The notes under the pieces are model-generated. The model ran no database searches. It worked only from the letters and a program-made list of their open reading frames with translations, and was not told the DNA's origin. From Amphiduros pacificus (Eukaryota > Annelida > Polychaeta > Phyllodocida > Hesionidae): a stretch of DNA of 64,000 nucleotides. Shown here one piece after another: positions 23,701-38,700 of this stretch. The DNA lies in the NCBI GenBank assembly GCA_949316495.1, contig OX439004.1, positions 16,032,536 to 16,096,535 on the forward strand, written 5' to 3'. Made by a program: the position numbers and the translations under genes. Numbering within the stretch: the first letter of the stretch is position 1; each line of letters begins with the position of its first letter.

Positions 23701-26700
23701 GTTATACATATATATACTTACCCATTCATCACTGCCAGTTCGGGTAACCATATTTTGTCTGCCTTTATGATGATATCTGTCAAATTGCCAAACTGTTCTG
23801 GATCCCAGGTCAATCGCTCGTCCGTCCACTCCTGTTTAAATAAATTATCGAAGTGTCAAAGATGATGTAAAAAGCATGTACGTATTTGTCATATAAAATA
23901 TGTAAGTCTCTAAATGCAAACAAGTAGTTTATTTATCGATAATCATAGAAATATATGTTTGCAAAAAGTATTAAGCAAAGCCGCATCATCTGATATTATT
24001 TCTTTTGTGTCAAATTTAAGAATTTGAGAAGTATCGATATCGCAATCAAAATGCATATTATGTTTGTTTTTCTATTCGGGATGTAAAAGATGCAAGACAT
24101 TGCAACTTTATCGTACATCAAATATGGCTGTAATTAGTTAGGGGAAAGTATCGGTACAATAATGACTGTCGCATTTCATAATTATTACTCAACCTGAATG
24201 AGTTGCTCAAGGCATTCCTCTGCATGGCGTGCGAGCAGAAAGGGGTTAATTTAGTCGTTATAACCTCACTTGAGTAGTGTTTAAACATGGAACCAGTTTT
24301 AAATTACTTCATCAATCTTACTCCCGTTTAGATTAATGATATCGAATCTGAATCACTACATAACAAGACCAATTATTTTTTGTTGCTGAGGCTGCTATAG
24401 CAGACAAGCTGATAAGCAACAACCATACTCAAGTTGAGAACACAAATATGCGAGACTCGCCATGATTGTGACATGACGTCACCACAATATGGTGTAGAGT
24501 GTAAACAATAAATACTCGGCTTCCCTCTGGTAACACCAAACATGAATAATTTCCATCTCACATGTGGAGGACTTCAGAGGAGAATTACATGATTTTAATA
24601 GTTATTAAGCGACTCCTAGGGGACACATTATTACATTATTCATTCCAAAGTTCTTCGTGTAAAGCATCTCATGGATTGCAGTTGAGGATTATCAAATTTC
24701 AAATTAATTTAATAGCTTTTACTTCTGCAAAGTCAGGTCACAAATAAATGCTTTGATTTTTGCACCAAAACTAATTTTATTTTATTCAAGAACGGTGAGT
24801 CATATCCACAAATAGATATGAAATAATGATTAATGTTATGTATCTATGTCTTAAAGCTGTGAATCATGTTAACTATATAAACTGTAGCATGGGCAATCAC
24901 TTTCTAGTATTTTCCATCATCTACTTTATATTACACAAAATATAACAACATGAGTCAGGAACATCAGGCAGACGAGTTGGGTTTATGGTCAATAACCAGT
25001 TCAAAGCAATTTGTTAATAAACACAGCAGAGTTTGTAAATCGCCATGAGACAATTTCTGGCGGCAGCTACCAAGGGAAGTGATGGGAGCGGTACCACGGC
25101 AGATGCAAGCTAGATGCCCCACAGACGCATTGCTTCCTTTACACTTGACCAAGCCCCAGTAAATGGTGCCAAGAGGTTACACACTCCGCTATATTTTGTC
25201 AAACCATTTATATGAATTATCATGCTACTAAAGGCTTATTGGGGACAAATGATAGCACAAAGCACTTTATGATATTGAGCCCACCATTATATTGAGGTAA
25301 AACATTCATATTAGGGTAATAACCACACTTTAAAAGTCCTTATATCTTCATAAAGACAGGCTGAACATTTCCCGCTGAACAGTGACTTGGTATATTGAAT
25401 AACCTCGCAAAGAATAATTTTCTTTGCCTCAAAAACAGATCTGTAATATCTTAACTATACCCCAAGAGTATCGTACAAGCTGCTTTCATTTGGCAGTTCC
25501 AGGTGTAAATCATTTCCGGTTGCGATAAATTAATTAGAGAAGATTCTGTGTTATTATATCATTTATGATAGTATATCAATGATTATACTTACTGCTATAA
25601 CTAATCCTGTTGTTGTCAGAACCTGACTCCTTTCATCCTGTAAAAATAAAAAATATAGTATAGAATATTAAATAACACAATATAGTATGCGACATTCTGG
25701 AACCGTCAAAAAGGTTTTGTGTGGTAACCATACACTTGATGATGTAGCAAGAGCAGTTTACAGACATCGTCTCAAGCGAGTAACCTAGGCGACCCCGTAT
25801 ACCGTGATATGTCCAGACCTATTCTGGAGTGTAAGCTCCCCTGGATACGGGCAGCATGATCTACCACAGGGAATTACATGTTTGTATTGTGTTTGCGAGT
25901 ATTCTTTGGTGGCCACCGTGACAAGCGATTCAACCAGAGGGTCAACCTTCTGCTTCGTAATTCACGAGACAGAGGTAAAGGTTTGCCCTGCGGAGGGGGC
26001 GGTCTGGAGGTATCAATGCTAGCAAGTGAAATGGACACTGAAAGGTCTCGGCCTCACAGAATGACGCTCTATTAGGGGAAAGCAGGCGAGGTCATCTGAT
26101 GTCACGGCATGCCCACCAGCCCGATCAATGACCTGCATCCCACCACCTGTCACGCCTCCCTCTTCACACCCACTCAAAATATGGTACAACCACCCTCTAA
26201 AGCGCACCCTAATTTCTTATATTACAATCATGCTACACTCATTAATATATCTCTTCTTTTTTGGCTTAGAATTATAAAATGCACATGCGATGTGGTGGAT
26301 AGCTGCAATGACAATGAGGACGCTGTAAGAATAGACCGGGAGATGTAACCTAAGCGAGGGTCCTGTACTACTCACAATGGCCTGCACAACTGCTCAGGCC
26401 GTCCTTCCAAGATTTAAGCCCAATTCTAGGGAACTGTCTCTCGCCCCATTGATTTTATCGGCGATTGCAGGGCTATGTGCACCCAGGAGGTCGGGCCCTG
26501 GCTCGGATAGACGCTTAACAAGCCATAACTCTAGCCATTCGCTTCATATTGGAACAAATCCCATATAGAAACCCTCTGATTTAGTTAAACACACCAGCAC
26601 AAAATTGTTCCCAAAAACAAGACAGGTGATGCTAAACAGTGGTGCTCTTAACAAGCTGCAGATCATTGTAATACATTAATACATTAACGCATACATATAA

Positions 26701-29700
26701 GATCAAGTCATTTCTTAGAGAAGGTCACATAACAACCAGATTGCAGTGGTTAAACAATGGTTTTATTACTACAGCACATACTATAATATGATTATATGTT
26801 AGATAACGCGCAACTAAGAGAATATTCCATACAAATGATATACCTGGCTGTTATGTAAGACTGCAGTATATCTTTCTTGCGGGATTTTGGAGAACATTGA
26901 CTTTGCAACCTGATATATCATCACCCTGGTGATTTGTGTGTTGCAGTTCTTCATTTGAAGTCATGTCATATTTGATACTCACATTATGCAAACATTTCAG
27001 TAAAGAAATAAACAGAGATCTGACGTGAAACACGGGCATCAAATTGCTCTCAACCCTGAGATCTGTGTGCTGTTTGCGACATCTTTTCTGCTTATTTTAC
27101 AACATCATCTACATCTTTTTTGATCAACCTTATTATCGTCCCTTACAAAAAGATTTAGATGTGAAGTATATTTGGTTTTGTAATAATATGTTACCTGGAA
27201 ATAAAATTGTCATGCTAACTGTGTGATACAAAAGGGCCGAGGTTTACACCGCGGAGTTCACAATGCTTTGTGCACATGCAGACCTTCTCTATAATGTACA
27301 TACTTTCCAAGTCTCTACAGAACACTCCAATGTGTCTCTGCATCTGAAATACGAGCATCACACTTCTTCTCTAATCTGCCCAAGCCACAGGGGTCGCTCA
27401 CTCTAATTTGTCAGAATAAGGAAAATATATCTAGGCGCCGAAGAACAGAGCATTTTTGTCATCTTATCTTACAAAAGGAATATATTATACATTCGTAAAA
27501 ACTTCGGCATTTCAAATCAATGTTGGGTTGCTGCCCTTGATATCTTTAAATTCACACATATAACAGGCACAGCAGGACATATTGAGTTTTGCTCCCATTC
27601 TAACACACACACACACACACACACACATAAACATATATATATATATATGATTATGTCACATGATTCTGTCAAGAAAGCACATGAACTGCGTTTGCACCCA
27701 TGCGGGCTAAAATAACATACACTAATACCTAGTCTGAGAACTTTAGTCCATTGACATTAGGAATACAGTTAACACTGCCATTACTCCAACGCTTGACTTG
27801 TTAAACATTGTCTTTTGTCAAACACAGCGTGCCATGATTTGCTCATGTCTTTCAGCTGGTGTTTTCCTTCTCTTGTGCCTACATTGTCCTTCCTCCGTCA
27901 CCGAAAGTGAACAGTATTTGCGTGGCGTTATTCAAGAATGCGAAGGTCAATCGACAGAAAAATCTCGCCTAGTTGAAGTATCATCGGTGCAGTATTTGAT
28001 TGTAGATGTGGGACTTATGCTATTGATTCCACGCCACAAAGTTCAAAACACCACCACAAGAATCCCACTAACCCCTTGCTTTGCAAACTTGTAGGCTATA
28101 TGAAAGGAATAACCCAACAGTCTTTTATCCCCGAAGTTCTCATCCGTGACAACGTGATAACAGCTTTCTCCCATGATGCTCAGCAATGCAATCCAAAACA
28201 TGGAACTTGCAAAAGTAGGAGGGCTTAGTATCATGCGGGCTGCAGGACTGTGGTGAATTAGACCATGGGGGAATTTAACGAGAGTGGTCTTTATTATCAC
28301 TCTTGCAGCATGCTTAAACTTTTATCATTGGGGAGACATGGGTGACCAAGCACGCGAAATGACGAATGAAAAGGACGTTTCGTTTCCTCGAGCGACGTGT
28401 AATTTTTTGTCATTACCATGCAACTTGTTGGTGAAATGGGCGATGCTGGTAGAACTGGCACATACTTGGTGCTTCAAAATCACTTGGCTCAGTCATATAT
28501 CATGAATATTGCACAATAGCTACTATATACACTCTGCAAACTCGCACATAAGGCGTTACCGTGGCACCCCGCCACATTATAAGATATTGTGTGAAGATTG
28601 GAACTCTCGAAAAAAAATATCATTTTAGCATTGCATGTCAGCAACAACAAAAAGGATGCCACAAAATAACACATTAATTCACAGTCCTTTATCATGTAAA
28701 GAATAATATATTGCAATCAAGCATTTGTTGAATATTGAACTGCAATCAAGAATATGTTTATAAATAGATATAAAGATCAAAATGTAAAATACTCAAATAT
28801 CATACATTAAGGGTACAGTTTGAAATCACACAAGAATGGTTAAGTTGAACATCACGCAATTATGGCATAATTAATGTCGCAAATCGGAAGCATAATTTTA
28901 TATTACTGGAGGAATGAAGTCATAGATATAAAAATTACTTTTCCGTGAGATTCTAAATATATCGTGAAAAGTGGCCTTTGTATCCTGTAGATAATCCCAA
29001 TCAAGAATTTCCTGATTTCTGGAGTCTCAAATGGATCTGAGACTGAACTTCACAAAGCACAACCAATATAATCTTCACAGTTGGCAACAAATTTAAATGC
29101 CCCTGACTCAAAATATGCAGGGGTTCGTTGACTTCACTCCAATAAGTAGCCCTTAATCATCGCGTCACAGTTGCGATGCCACAAAGCTGGAGCATTTGAT
29201 TTCATTTGATTTTAATTTGGTCACCTCTATGATATCAGAGACTTTAATTTCTGCACAAAATCATCGTTGCTTGAGATTCTTGTTTGAAACTGCTTTAATA
29301 ATGAGGTTTTGAGAGTGGCGTGATGTATCTTAGGTATCAGGCATTCCGTTTTATAGAACAAAGATATACTGCACAAACACAGCTTGTCACTTTCGCATTT
29401 TTGTATTCAGGCCTAATGCCAATATAAGCAACTTATTATTGGAGGATTACTCAATGGATAATATTTCAAATTTTACGTCAAATCAAGAATATTTGTTCCG
29501 AATTATCATTGTCTACAAACACAGCTTGATAGCTTCAGATAAATTATCATTTCACTCCTCGGTCATCCACCATATATTGGCATAATGTATGAGACGCTGT
29601 GCAAATCTCACTCCAAGACTTATTCACATACCACGTATTCTCCATGAATAATCATTAAAGTTACCTGGGAGGTCTTTAAAATATGTTTCATTCCTAGTTA

Positions 29701-32700
29701 TATATTAAAATATAATGAATATGGAGCGGTTTAGATCTAACCAGGTAATATTTTTTCAAAAACAGAAGAAGAAAACACCTCTATACCGTACAAAATAGCG
29801 CAACCTGAATAAGGATTCTTACTCGGACATTTTCTGACACGTTTTGTGTAAATTGACATTTAGACAGCTGAGCAGCCAGAATCAATAATCTCGTAGTGTA
29901 TGATGACAAAGGAATGGCAGTAGTATCGGACACCTTAGAGGCCACATTAGGCCCAGCACTGGAGCCAACTGGCGGCGTCCACTGCTTCCTCTGAGCTGCC
30001 ACAATGCGAGCACATACCGCCCTCAGCCAAGTTTAAACAGCAATTAATTGGTTGTGGCGACCAACCCAGATGTGTCCCATACAACGGACTGGTCACAAAT
30101 CTCCCGTCGAAAGCTCATATCTTGGTCTCTGTTTGGTAATATTTGCTCTGACATCATGTGGTTAGAGATTGGATATGTTCTACCAATTTATATAAATTAA
30201 TTTGATTTTATCATCTAGAATGTAGTAGCCTTTTGCTGTGTCTGACTTTTAACTTAGGTTCCACTGGTATAGGTGCTGTGATTCTCCAAGATTTGATAGG
30301 CATCTCATGATGCAGTGTACACAGGGGAGATGCCGAGGCTTTTTATGTTCATTAATTCTCACTGTTAACAGCAGTCTGTGATGTCCCTGGGCTATCCTAA
30401 GATGAGAGAATACCCACTACTTTGTTCCCTCTTTTGTGTTTCTGAGCTTTCACCGTGATTGACATGGAGTAGAGAGGGTTAAAACAGAAGGCATAAGGAA
30501 AATGCCAATGAAAGGATAAAGGTAGACATGAGGGTTAAGGGGTGAATAGAAATATTAACACTGATCCATAAGTAATAGTTATACAATGCACAGGGCACTT
30601 GGCACTCTCCATTTCAATCACTTGCATTAATGTAGTTGATGGCTTGGGGAGATTTTAGGGTTAAAACCATCATCAGGTTCAGAGAAATGGACATTTTCAA
30701 AATGTCTGTGTCTGTCTCTATTCAATGTAAATGCAAATTCCCAGAGATGTTGGCATTGTGACATCAACCCATTGCTTCATTATTTCCCCCATAAATCCAC
30801 ACCTCCTCAAAACTTAATTCTCGATTCTCGCATAATGCAAAATTCAATTTGATTCAAGTTACTTTTCCATGTTTGTTGCGTGAACAGACTTCATGGCGAA
30901 TTGAGAGTATCTAAATCGCATTTGGTGTCTTCACATTGGTTTATTTTGGTCTCTAAGATGTAGTTTGGGCTGCTTCAGCAAGTCGTACCATAAAACAGAA
31001 TAAGCTAGCCATGCAGCTTTGGATTTATGACTGGACCACGAGACATGGACAAGCTATCTTCAAGCCAAGAAACATTTGTTTTACATCAGAAAAGTGCTTC
31101 CTGACGCAGCGAAGAGATCCACTTTTTCGAGCGTTATAGCTCACGTGAATCAAATTGAACCAATAACGTTTCTCCCAATACTCCAAGTTCGAAACTACTC
31201 TTCTAAATGAATGCGAGGCTGTTAACCGGAAGGAAGCCATATTTGCATATGTGGCAATCGGTAAAGTTGGTGAAATTGGTATGAGGCAATGTGTAACCTT
31301 ATCACCCAAGCATCCAGTCTTTTCGCCTGAACCATTATACGCCAGCGTTAAATTATATAATACATTTAGATGCCAGCTTTGATTATATGCTTATGTACAA
31401 GAAAAAAATCACTTAGAGTGTTCAAATATAAATGTAGATGGAAAAATTGATCAAATTGTGTTAGTGAGAGTTGTCAGTTGCACATGCCGTCCTTGACAAA
31501 TCTATTACATATGTCAACCAGCTGACACTACCCAGACTCCCAACACGATGACGGGCAGGATGGCACAGACACATAGTTCACAGTAGCAATTCGTCTACTG
31601 ACCAATCCTCCGCACAGCATCTAAACTTCAAAGCGAGTCATGTCAATCCGGCTCTATACTAAGTATTACATTCTATGGAATTATTAGATTCTAAGGTCCT
31701 TTGAAGGTCACTAACCTCCTAAGAAGTAAAGGGCAAATTCGATACAATCTTTAGAATGAAACTGATCAGGAAAGAGGAAAATGCTTAGTTCCGGTAGGGA
31801 TGTTTGGGATAGGTCCAGTGAAGATGTGTGGCGATGTATTTGGGTGGTATTGGTGTGGGGTCTATGTGGACGTGAGTTGGCCACTTAATATGGCCTACTT
31901 CTCACATCCAGAATTCCAATTGGTCAGCTAATCGCGCAATAATACATGGACATGGAAATGGTTTTTCCCGTTGCATTACCTCCCCACTTTGTACACATCC
32001 GATGCTAACATATCTGGACGCATTACTATCCGGGTCCTGTGCATAACTGCCTTGACTCTACCCCCTCCCTGACCATGTCTTCTTCACATTATCCGGTGCC
32101 AGCTAATCAGGGCCTTTGCTCATAGAATATATCTACACACAATCTAGTGCATTTGATTTTGCTCCGTCAATGCATAATATTGAATAATACACAGTAGCTA
32201 TTCCATCTGCGGTTTAAGTCATGGGTTTTCTGGAAATCAAACTATCCATACATGTGTCATACATATGTCAACATGAAAGATCTTCAGCTTTTAAATATCT
32301 AAAAAGTCATTTGACCTACAATAAAATGAATAGCAGATTGCAAAGCATTATTTAGAACTTCCTATCTGTTATTTTAATTATTGACCAATATTATTTAAAA
32401 CGTTTGTTTAAGATTTTGTTAATAATAGTACAATCTAAATTGGCATTTAATCGATACTAAGTTCATCGTTTTTATTCATACAGTTATAATGAAAGAAGAA
32501 ATGGTTGATATCCTAAATGTTACTGGATTCACACACACACACACACACTTCTTTTTCATATTCTGGCAAAGTTATATCGTTTTCTTGCTCTCAACAAGGA
32601 GGTCAGGTACAATAGAAGCACAGTGTGATATTCCTTCCAAAGCCATCTCTGCTATATTTTGGATATAAAAACCCCACTGGCCAAACCAATTTTCTCACAG

Positions 32701-35700
32701 ACCAATATCAATTCATTTAGACCAATCACAAAGTGCTTAGACCAGTCAAGACACATTTAGACCAATCTGCATTCATCTTGGTGTGGGACTGCAACATGGC
32801 GGACAAGGAGCATATATTATTGGCAAAGAAAAGGTCAGAGACACAAACAGTGGACCACCAATATATTTTCCACATAAATATTTCATCATGAGCTATTTGA
32901 TGGTGTGAATGGTATAGGTGATAAGAATTAATCTTAATGATGATGGATGTTGCTTTAATGAGCAGTACCAAGGACATTGATGAATGATAAAGGAGATATG
33001 TGCCCAGTTAGAGCTGACTGAATATGTTCCTAATTTGCAACATGTGATCTCCATGTGCATTTACAAGAGATATATCTTCCTACCGCAGTATTTCAGGAAA
33101 GACAAACCGAGTAGGCCCAAATTCCTTCATATGATTCATCAAGATTTCTAAAACTGTATATACTTATAGAAGGCGTATGTATACACACACACACATACAC
33201 ACACACTGACAGGAAGGTTCTGCGTATGGGTAGAGAGATTGACGCAATTCACTGATTCAACCTCCGGAGCGTTTCTCAGCAAGTACTTCAAGCTAGCTTT
33301 TATCCTGAGCAAGTCTTCCTGTTATAAAAGCATGGTTGAAGCAAGACCTTAGTCACAGGGTGTACATGCTACAAGACGGATAAGTTGACACAATCTTAAC
33401 CGCGTCTTACTTCCTGTCAGCTACAACTACCACACTACAACTGTTAACTATTTACACAAATCATTATATTTTTTGGAATAGGAAGCTAATTAAAACTGAG
33501 CATAATTTTAACTTAAATAGTTAATCATAAAGGTTTACCCAAAAGCTGTGCGTCTTTAATTGTTAATGTTTAACTGATTAGAAGAGTATTACACATAATT
33601 AATCAAACGAACAATAAATCAACGCTTTCATGAAATCAGATTCACCTTTTCCCTATATAATATAGATGTTCATTACATAAACTTTAGTGACCAAATATTA
33701 GTACCCATCACACTCCCCTATATAAATTTTTGTGCTACTTTTTATGGAGTCTTGTTTGCCCTTTAGTTTTTGTTCTATGTTACTGGCCTTACACTTCTGG
33801 ACCACAATAATGGTCACGTGAGTACACGCTCAGTACATGGCGCCTTCAGTACAGCACAATGACCCTGGCAGGTGTATTTTGGTTTATTTCAGGAAGACAT
33901 TTTTTTATCAGTTTAATGATCACACATCAGTTAAACATACACCAAATCTCTTTAAGATAGTTTGTGACCTCCGTGAAAGCTTTAATAAATGCCTGAGCAA
34001 ATCTTTCAGTTAATGAAGTGAATCCGGACTGTTTGTAAATGACGATACAATATCAATGTTGCTATGGATGTGATATATTCCATTGTGTGGAACAACCAGT
34101 TGATTATACATATTGGTTGTTACATATATCTCAAAAATCGTATATTGGGCTATTCTATTTGGTAAAAGGACCCCTACGTTCCGGAGAGTATATACTTTAC
34201 GTCCATAAGGGGATTTCTGTGATTGTGTGCATTAGTTTGGACTTTGTGGTTTTCATATGGGGCACATAATTTGAAGAACAAACGCAGAGCATAATGAGGT
34301 TTGTTTCGTGGTTGACATGCAGGGACTACGATTCCGAGCACGTTAGTCATAAATCGTCGATATGACTCCTCGCTCGTTGTTGACAAGAGTTAGCTGGTGA
34401 AAATCTTCACATTCCAAATAGCATAAAACATACAGGAACCGTCCATATTTGCCAGAGGTATATTGTTCATTAACGTAGAGTGTGGATTATAAACCTGACT
34501 TGCTGGAGAGCTTAGCATATTTGTCATAACTTTGAGGCAAGGACTTTGTCGTCACACGGGGTTGACACATAATTCATCATGGCCATGCCATGTGGCGTCT
34601 TTTCCAAGCAGACAACTTCCAGACATTTTATATTCACATTTAAAATAGTCACCTCTCCTTTAATCAGTCGTATATTCAGTACTGTAGTACAGCGTAGAAA
34701 ATGAGTGTGGTTTAGTTTTCGTATGCTCATGCATGTTGTCCATGAGGTATTTTTAAATAACAAAAATAATGATAAAATAGTGATACAGCGCTATATCAGA
34801 CTAGGCCTGCTCATGGTGTTTTTACATGAGAGAAACCCCCACCACACTTGGAGACATTTAATCAGGTCGCCAGCCAGCCCAGTTGATTATTTCAACAATA
34901 ATGGTGCCCTTATGTCTGAATGGATGATGAAAATGTAGGTGATATCTCTTAAAGGAAATAGCACGCCACGCATTTGCTTCATATTATGATTGGCCACGTT
35001 GAAATGCAATTTTATTTTGATTAAGTCAAATAAAAACCGATCTAACAGTATATTCCCTATATAACAGTCATAACGGTCCTGTTGTGGTAAGTACCTTTAA
35101 GATTAAACTGGTAATGCAATCTATTAGAAATATCGCCCGTTATGAGCTCTTCATGATAAGCATTCCACAACCTTTACCCACAGTTAATTGCGTGAAAGGA
35201 AAATCAAAGAATGCCAATTAATTTTGTAACATTACTGACACCAGAGGTCGCTAATGATGCCCTTGCATGACGTAATCAGATTCATCAAATATGGCGACTA
35301 TTGATTAGAAGTGCAGAGAATTGACGATTCACAAGAGCCACAAGATCTCCAGGTCATGAATAAATGGAAGAAATGGGTGGATTGCAAAAACAGTGAGAAG
35401 AAAAGAACCCTTGTGGGTCGTTTTCCGGGCAATTTGCTTTCACAAAAGAGACAACCATCTATAAGTAGCTGGTGGTTTGTTTGGTAGTATCAGCCCCAGG
35501 GTCACACACACCCTCAGCAGATATATGTGTCTGCCTCATCTCCAGATATTCTGGACTATTCTAACTGTAAACATATTCAATCATCGACTACAACTATATC
35601 TCAATTAATTTAACAGCTGAATGTCCACAATGAGCCGAGAAGTGTCTCACATCGAACTTATGAGACACTCTGAAATATGGGATAAATCCGGAGACGTTCC

Positions 35701-38700
35701 CGTTCAGAGGCAATCTGAGGTGGCAATACAAGTCTTGATTGACATAGGACTGTAATCGACCAAGGCAGAGTGAAACGTACCAGCAATTAGAACAGCTGCA
35801 ATTAAGAATCAAAGAAGTAAACAATTCCGAGCAGTATTTGGCATGAATTTGCCCACGTTTTCTTTGCATTACATTTCATTGTTCTTGAGATTGCACATGT
35901 AAAATTAACACCTGAAAATGGAATCGTCACATTGTAGACGAGATGACCAGCAGACCAGCAGATTTTGTGTGCACGTACACCTATCAGAACATTTCTTGGT
36001 CTTATTTTAAAGCATCAGTGCACAGTGAGATGGTCCTTTGTCACGTGCCCAAATATATGCGCAAAAGGCAGTTCCCAGATGTAACCACCAAATAGGTAAA
36101 CGATAATACCGCATGTTCTGGTGTCAGACCCCCACATAAAAGGTCAAAACCTGCTGCTCAAGCTGATAAAAGGGAAGTTTTTATGTCTACTTCAACTTGC
36201 TGTGCTATTCATATCGCTCTCTTTTCCCTAAATGGGACAATTGGTCACAGCGTTGTTTACAGCTAATATTGTATGGATGTTGTCACCTGTTGTCAGGAAT
36301 TGCCATGTCCATGTCACTGCGAGAGTCACGCGCATGCCCTAAGAGGGGTCGGTGAGTGACACAATGGTCGCAGGAGCGGTCCCTGAAATCTTCCTTGTCA
36401 AGCATATATGACAGCACAAATACCACCAAGGCGACTTTGATGACAAATGTAATATAAATCGTGATTTTACATAAGAATACGATTAATATCTGAGCATTGT
36501 CTGCTTTGAGAATGGTTTCTTTGCCACTATTCCTTTACAAGTGTGAGGCCTTCCATCATGTCAGATCAATCTGTTCTTGTATAATGCGTTTTCTATTGAA
36601 TTCTTTCACCATATAAAACACGATATTGTATTGTTGCGTGTACTTGCACCTCATAAAAATACTCGGTAATGAGGCCTGCTTCTTTGCTCTGCGTGCCAGC
36701 AACAATTTTCTGCTTTGGTACATTTTGGTACTGAGGTTCACTCATGTTACATACTTACTGCTTCGCCCCTGATGATGGCTGGTCTAGAAGCTATTTCTGA
36801 GTATAGGTCTCCGCAAGGGGGCTACATGAATGACACCTACATAATATTTCACACACTTTGGTTGAGAGGTGAGTTGTACACATCTTACAGGTCTAGTGAG
36901 TACAGTGTCTGCATCTACGCCTGCATTAGATCAAACCAAGAGGCACCACCACTGTATAGCGTAATCACTCAAAGTATCGCCTTTGGGCAGTTTCAAATAC
37001 TATGGCTTTATTCCCTGTGGTACACATAATTGTCTGATACACGAAATAAACAGTTTGACATTGTCCCTTTTTTCATTATAAAGGCGGCGCTTCCTTTAAG
37101 CCACTATAATCATTGGATATGACGGGCAAAGCATTCAGCAACTAAATCACGGGATTATCAGGAAAGTGATAAGGACGGCAGGGTTATATCCTACCTGACG
37201 TACTGATGTGTTTAAAAAGGTCACGAATACAAACAAATTATGAATTATTGGCTGACATAGCGGCGCATCTTATATTGCTACTTTTGTACGCATCCAATAG
37301 TATGTTTTGTCTCAGCATTTAGTTTGAGGAGTAATTCTGAGTTAAGCAATGCGCATCTTGTGAGCGATGCCAGAGACGATTGCCTATGACTGTGACCCAG
37401 TGGACCTCTGAGGGCACAGGGATGAGTTATAACTGCTCATACAAGGGAAGGAGAGGCCGTGTATAGTGCAATGTTGTTTGTCATATTAATAGTAGTGGTG
37501 GGCAATGTATAAGCATCCGCATTGTGGCCCCATGCTTGGTAAACAACACATACCTGCCATGCCTACATACGGGGGCTTCATATGCCGTGTCACGTCCTTT
37601 ATCTCGCCATCTTAGTTTTGCTTATGCAATATTTTCAATATGCTAAATCTTCCACAATGAATAATGACTGCTCCCTGGAGGTAGACCAGCGTGGATGTCA
37701 GAGGGTCAGCAGGTGGTGTGTCCCACGAGGAGCCACTTGCCGTCCTACTCAGATCATAGGTCAGAGGTCAGTGAGCAGCTAGCGAGTGAGTATTACATGG
37801 ACTTTGAAGTGTGATCAGAGACCTATGTTGAGGCCATTCTGGCAGTCAGCAGAAGACGGCGGACGACGCTAACGTGTACATCATAGCCAATTAGAGCATG
37901 ATCTCGACGGGGGGCGCATTTTTGGCACATGGAGGGGCAACGGTTGAGACCCTATGACGTATGACCTGAGATACATGGACGCCCCCTGGGAGCGGTTTGA
38001 CTGAGCCGACCTGTTGGTGGCAACTTTTGTGTCTAATATGGTGGGTTGCGACACACATCAATCTTTTATCCCACCTATGTGTACTCAAGCTCTACCAGCT
38101 TCTCATTTAGATCCTTTGTGAAAATATTGACAAAACTACCATTTCCTCCGGACCTATTTTCGTCCATATTCATACACTAGTTATTGTTGCATAATATAAT
38201 AAAAACACTCATAAAAACCCATTTGATTGCAGCACAGTTACATATATCAACATGCCACCAAAAGGGCTTTAGAATCTTTACTGCGATGACAACATGATGC
38301 ATAAGATACAAGGACTCTGATGTTCTAACTGACTTAGGCCTCTCTATTTCTTGGTCCAGCCTGAATGATCATCTCCTGTACATGAAAAATGAAAACGCCC
38401 CGGAGGCAATGTAGTTCCATGTGATAGAGTGCCTACAAATAATGACCGATATATATGTCTATCGAATCCTATAGAGGAACAATTCCAAATGCTAACCACA
38501 GTTTTATATCGAGATAAATCATACAATGATATGTGAAGTAATCATTTTTGTTTTGAACTATCAGAAATCTTCAGATTATGATTTGCATTAGCATAAAGAG
38601 AGCATATGTAAACGTGCTCAGGGCAGTTAAATATTTGAGGGACAAATAGCGTCCACGGGCAAGAGACCTGGCGGTAATTGACCTGCAAGGCTATGCTCAC

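Larger units (their letters stand above)
19413..23721 (-). other. Receptor intron 5
   Basis: 4309-base GT-AG intron between the loop A exon and the Cys-loop exon. It contains a 13-bp minisatellite, a TA microsatellite (22183-22201), dispersed repeat A copy 2 and a 41-bp minisatellite, listed separately. Short frames inside are not supported as exons. Confidence 0.9.
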
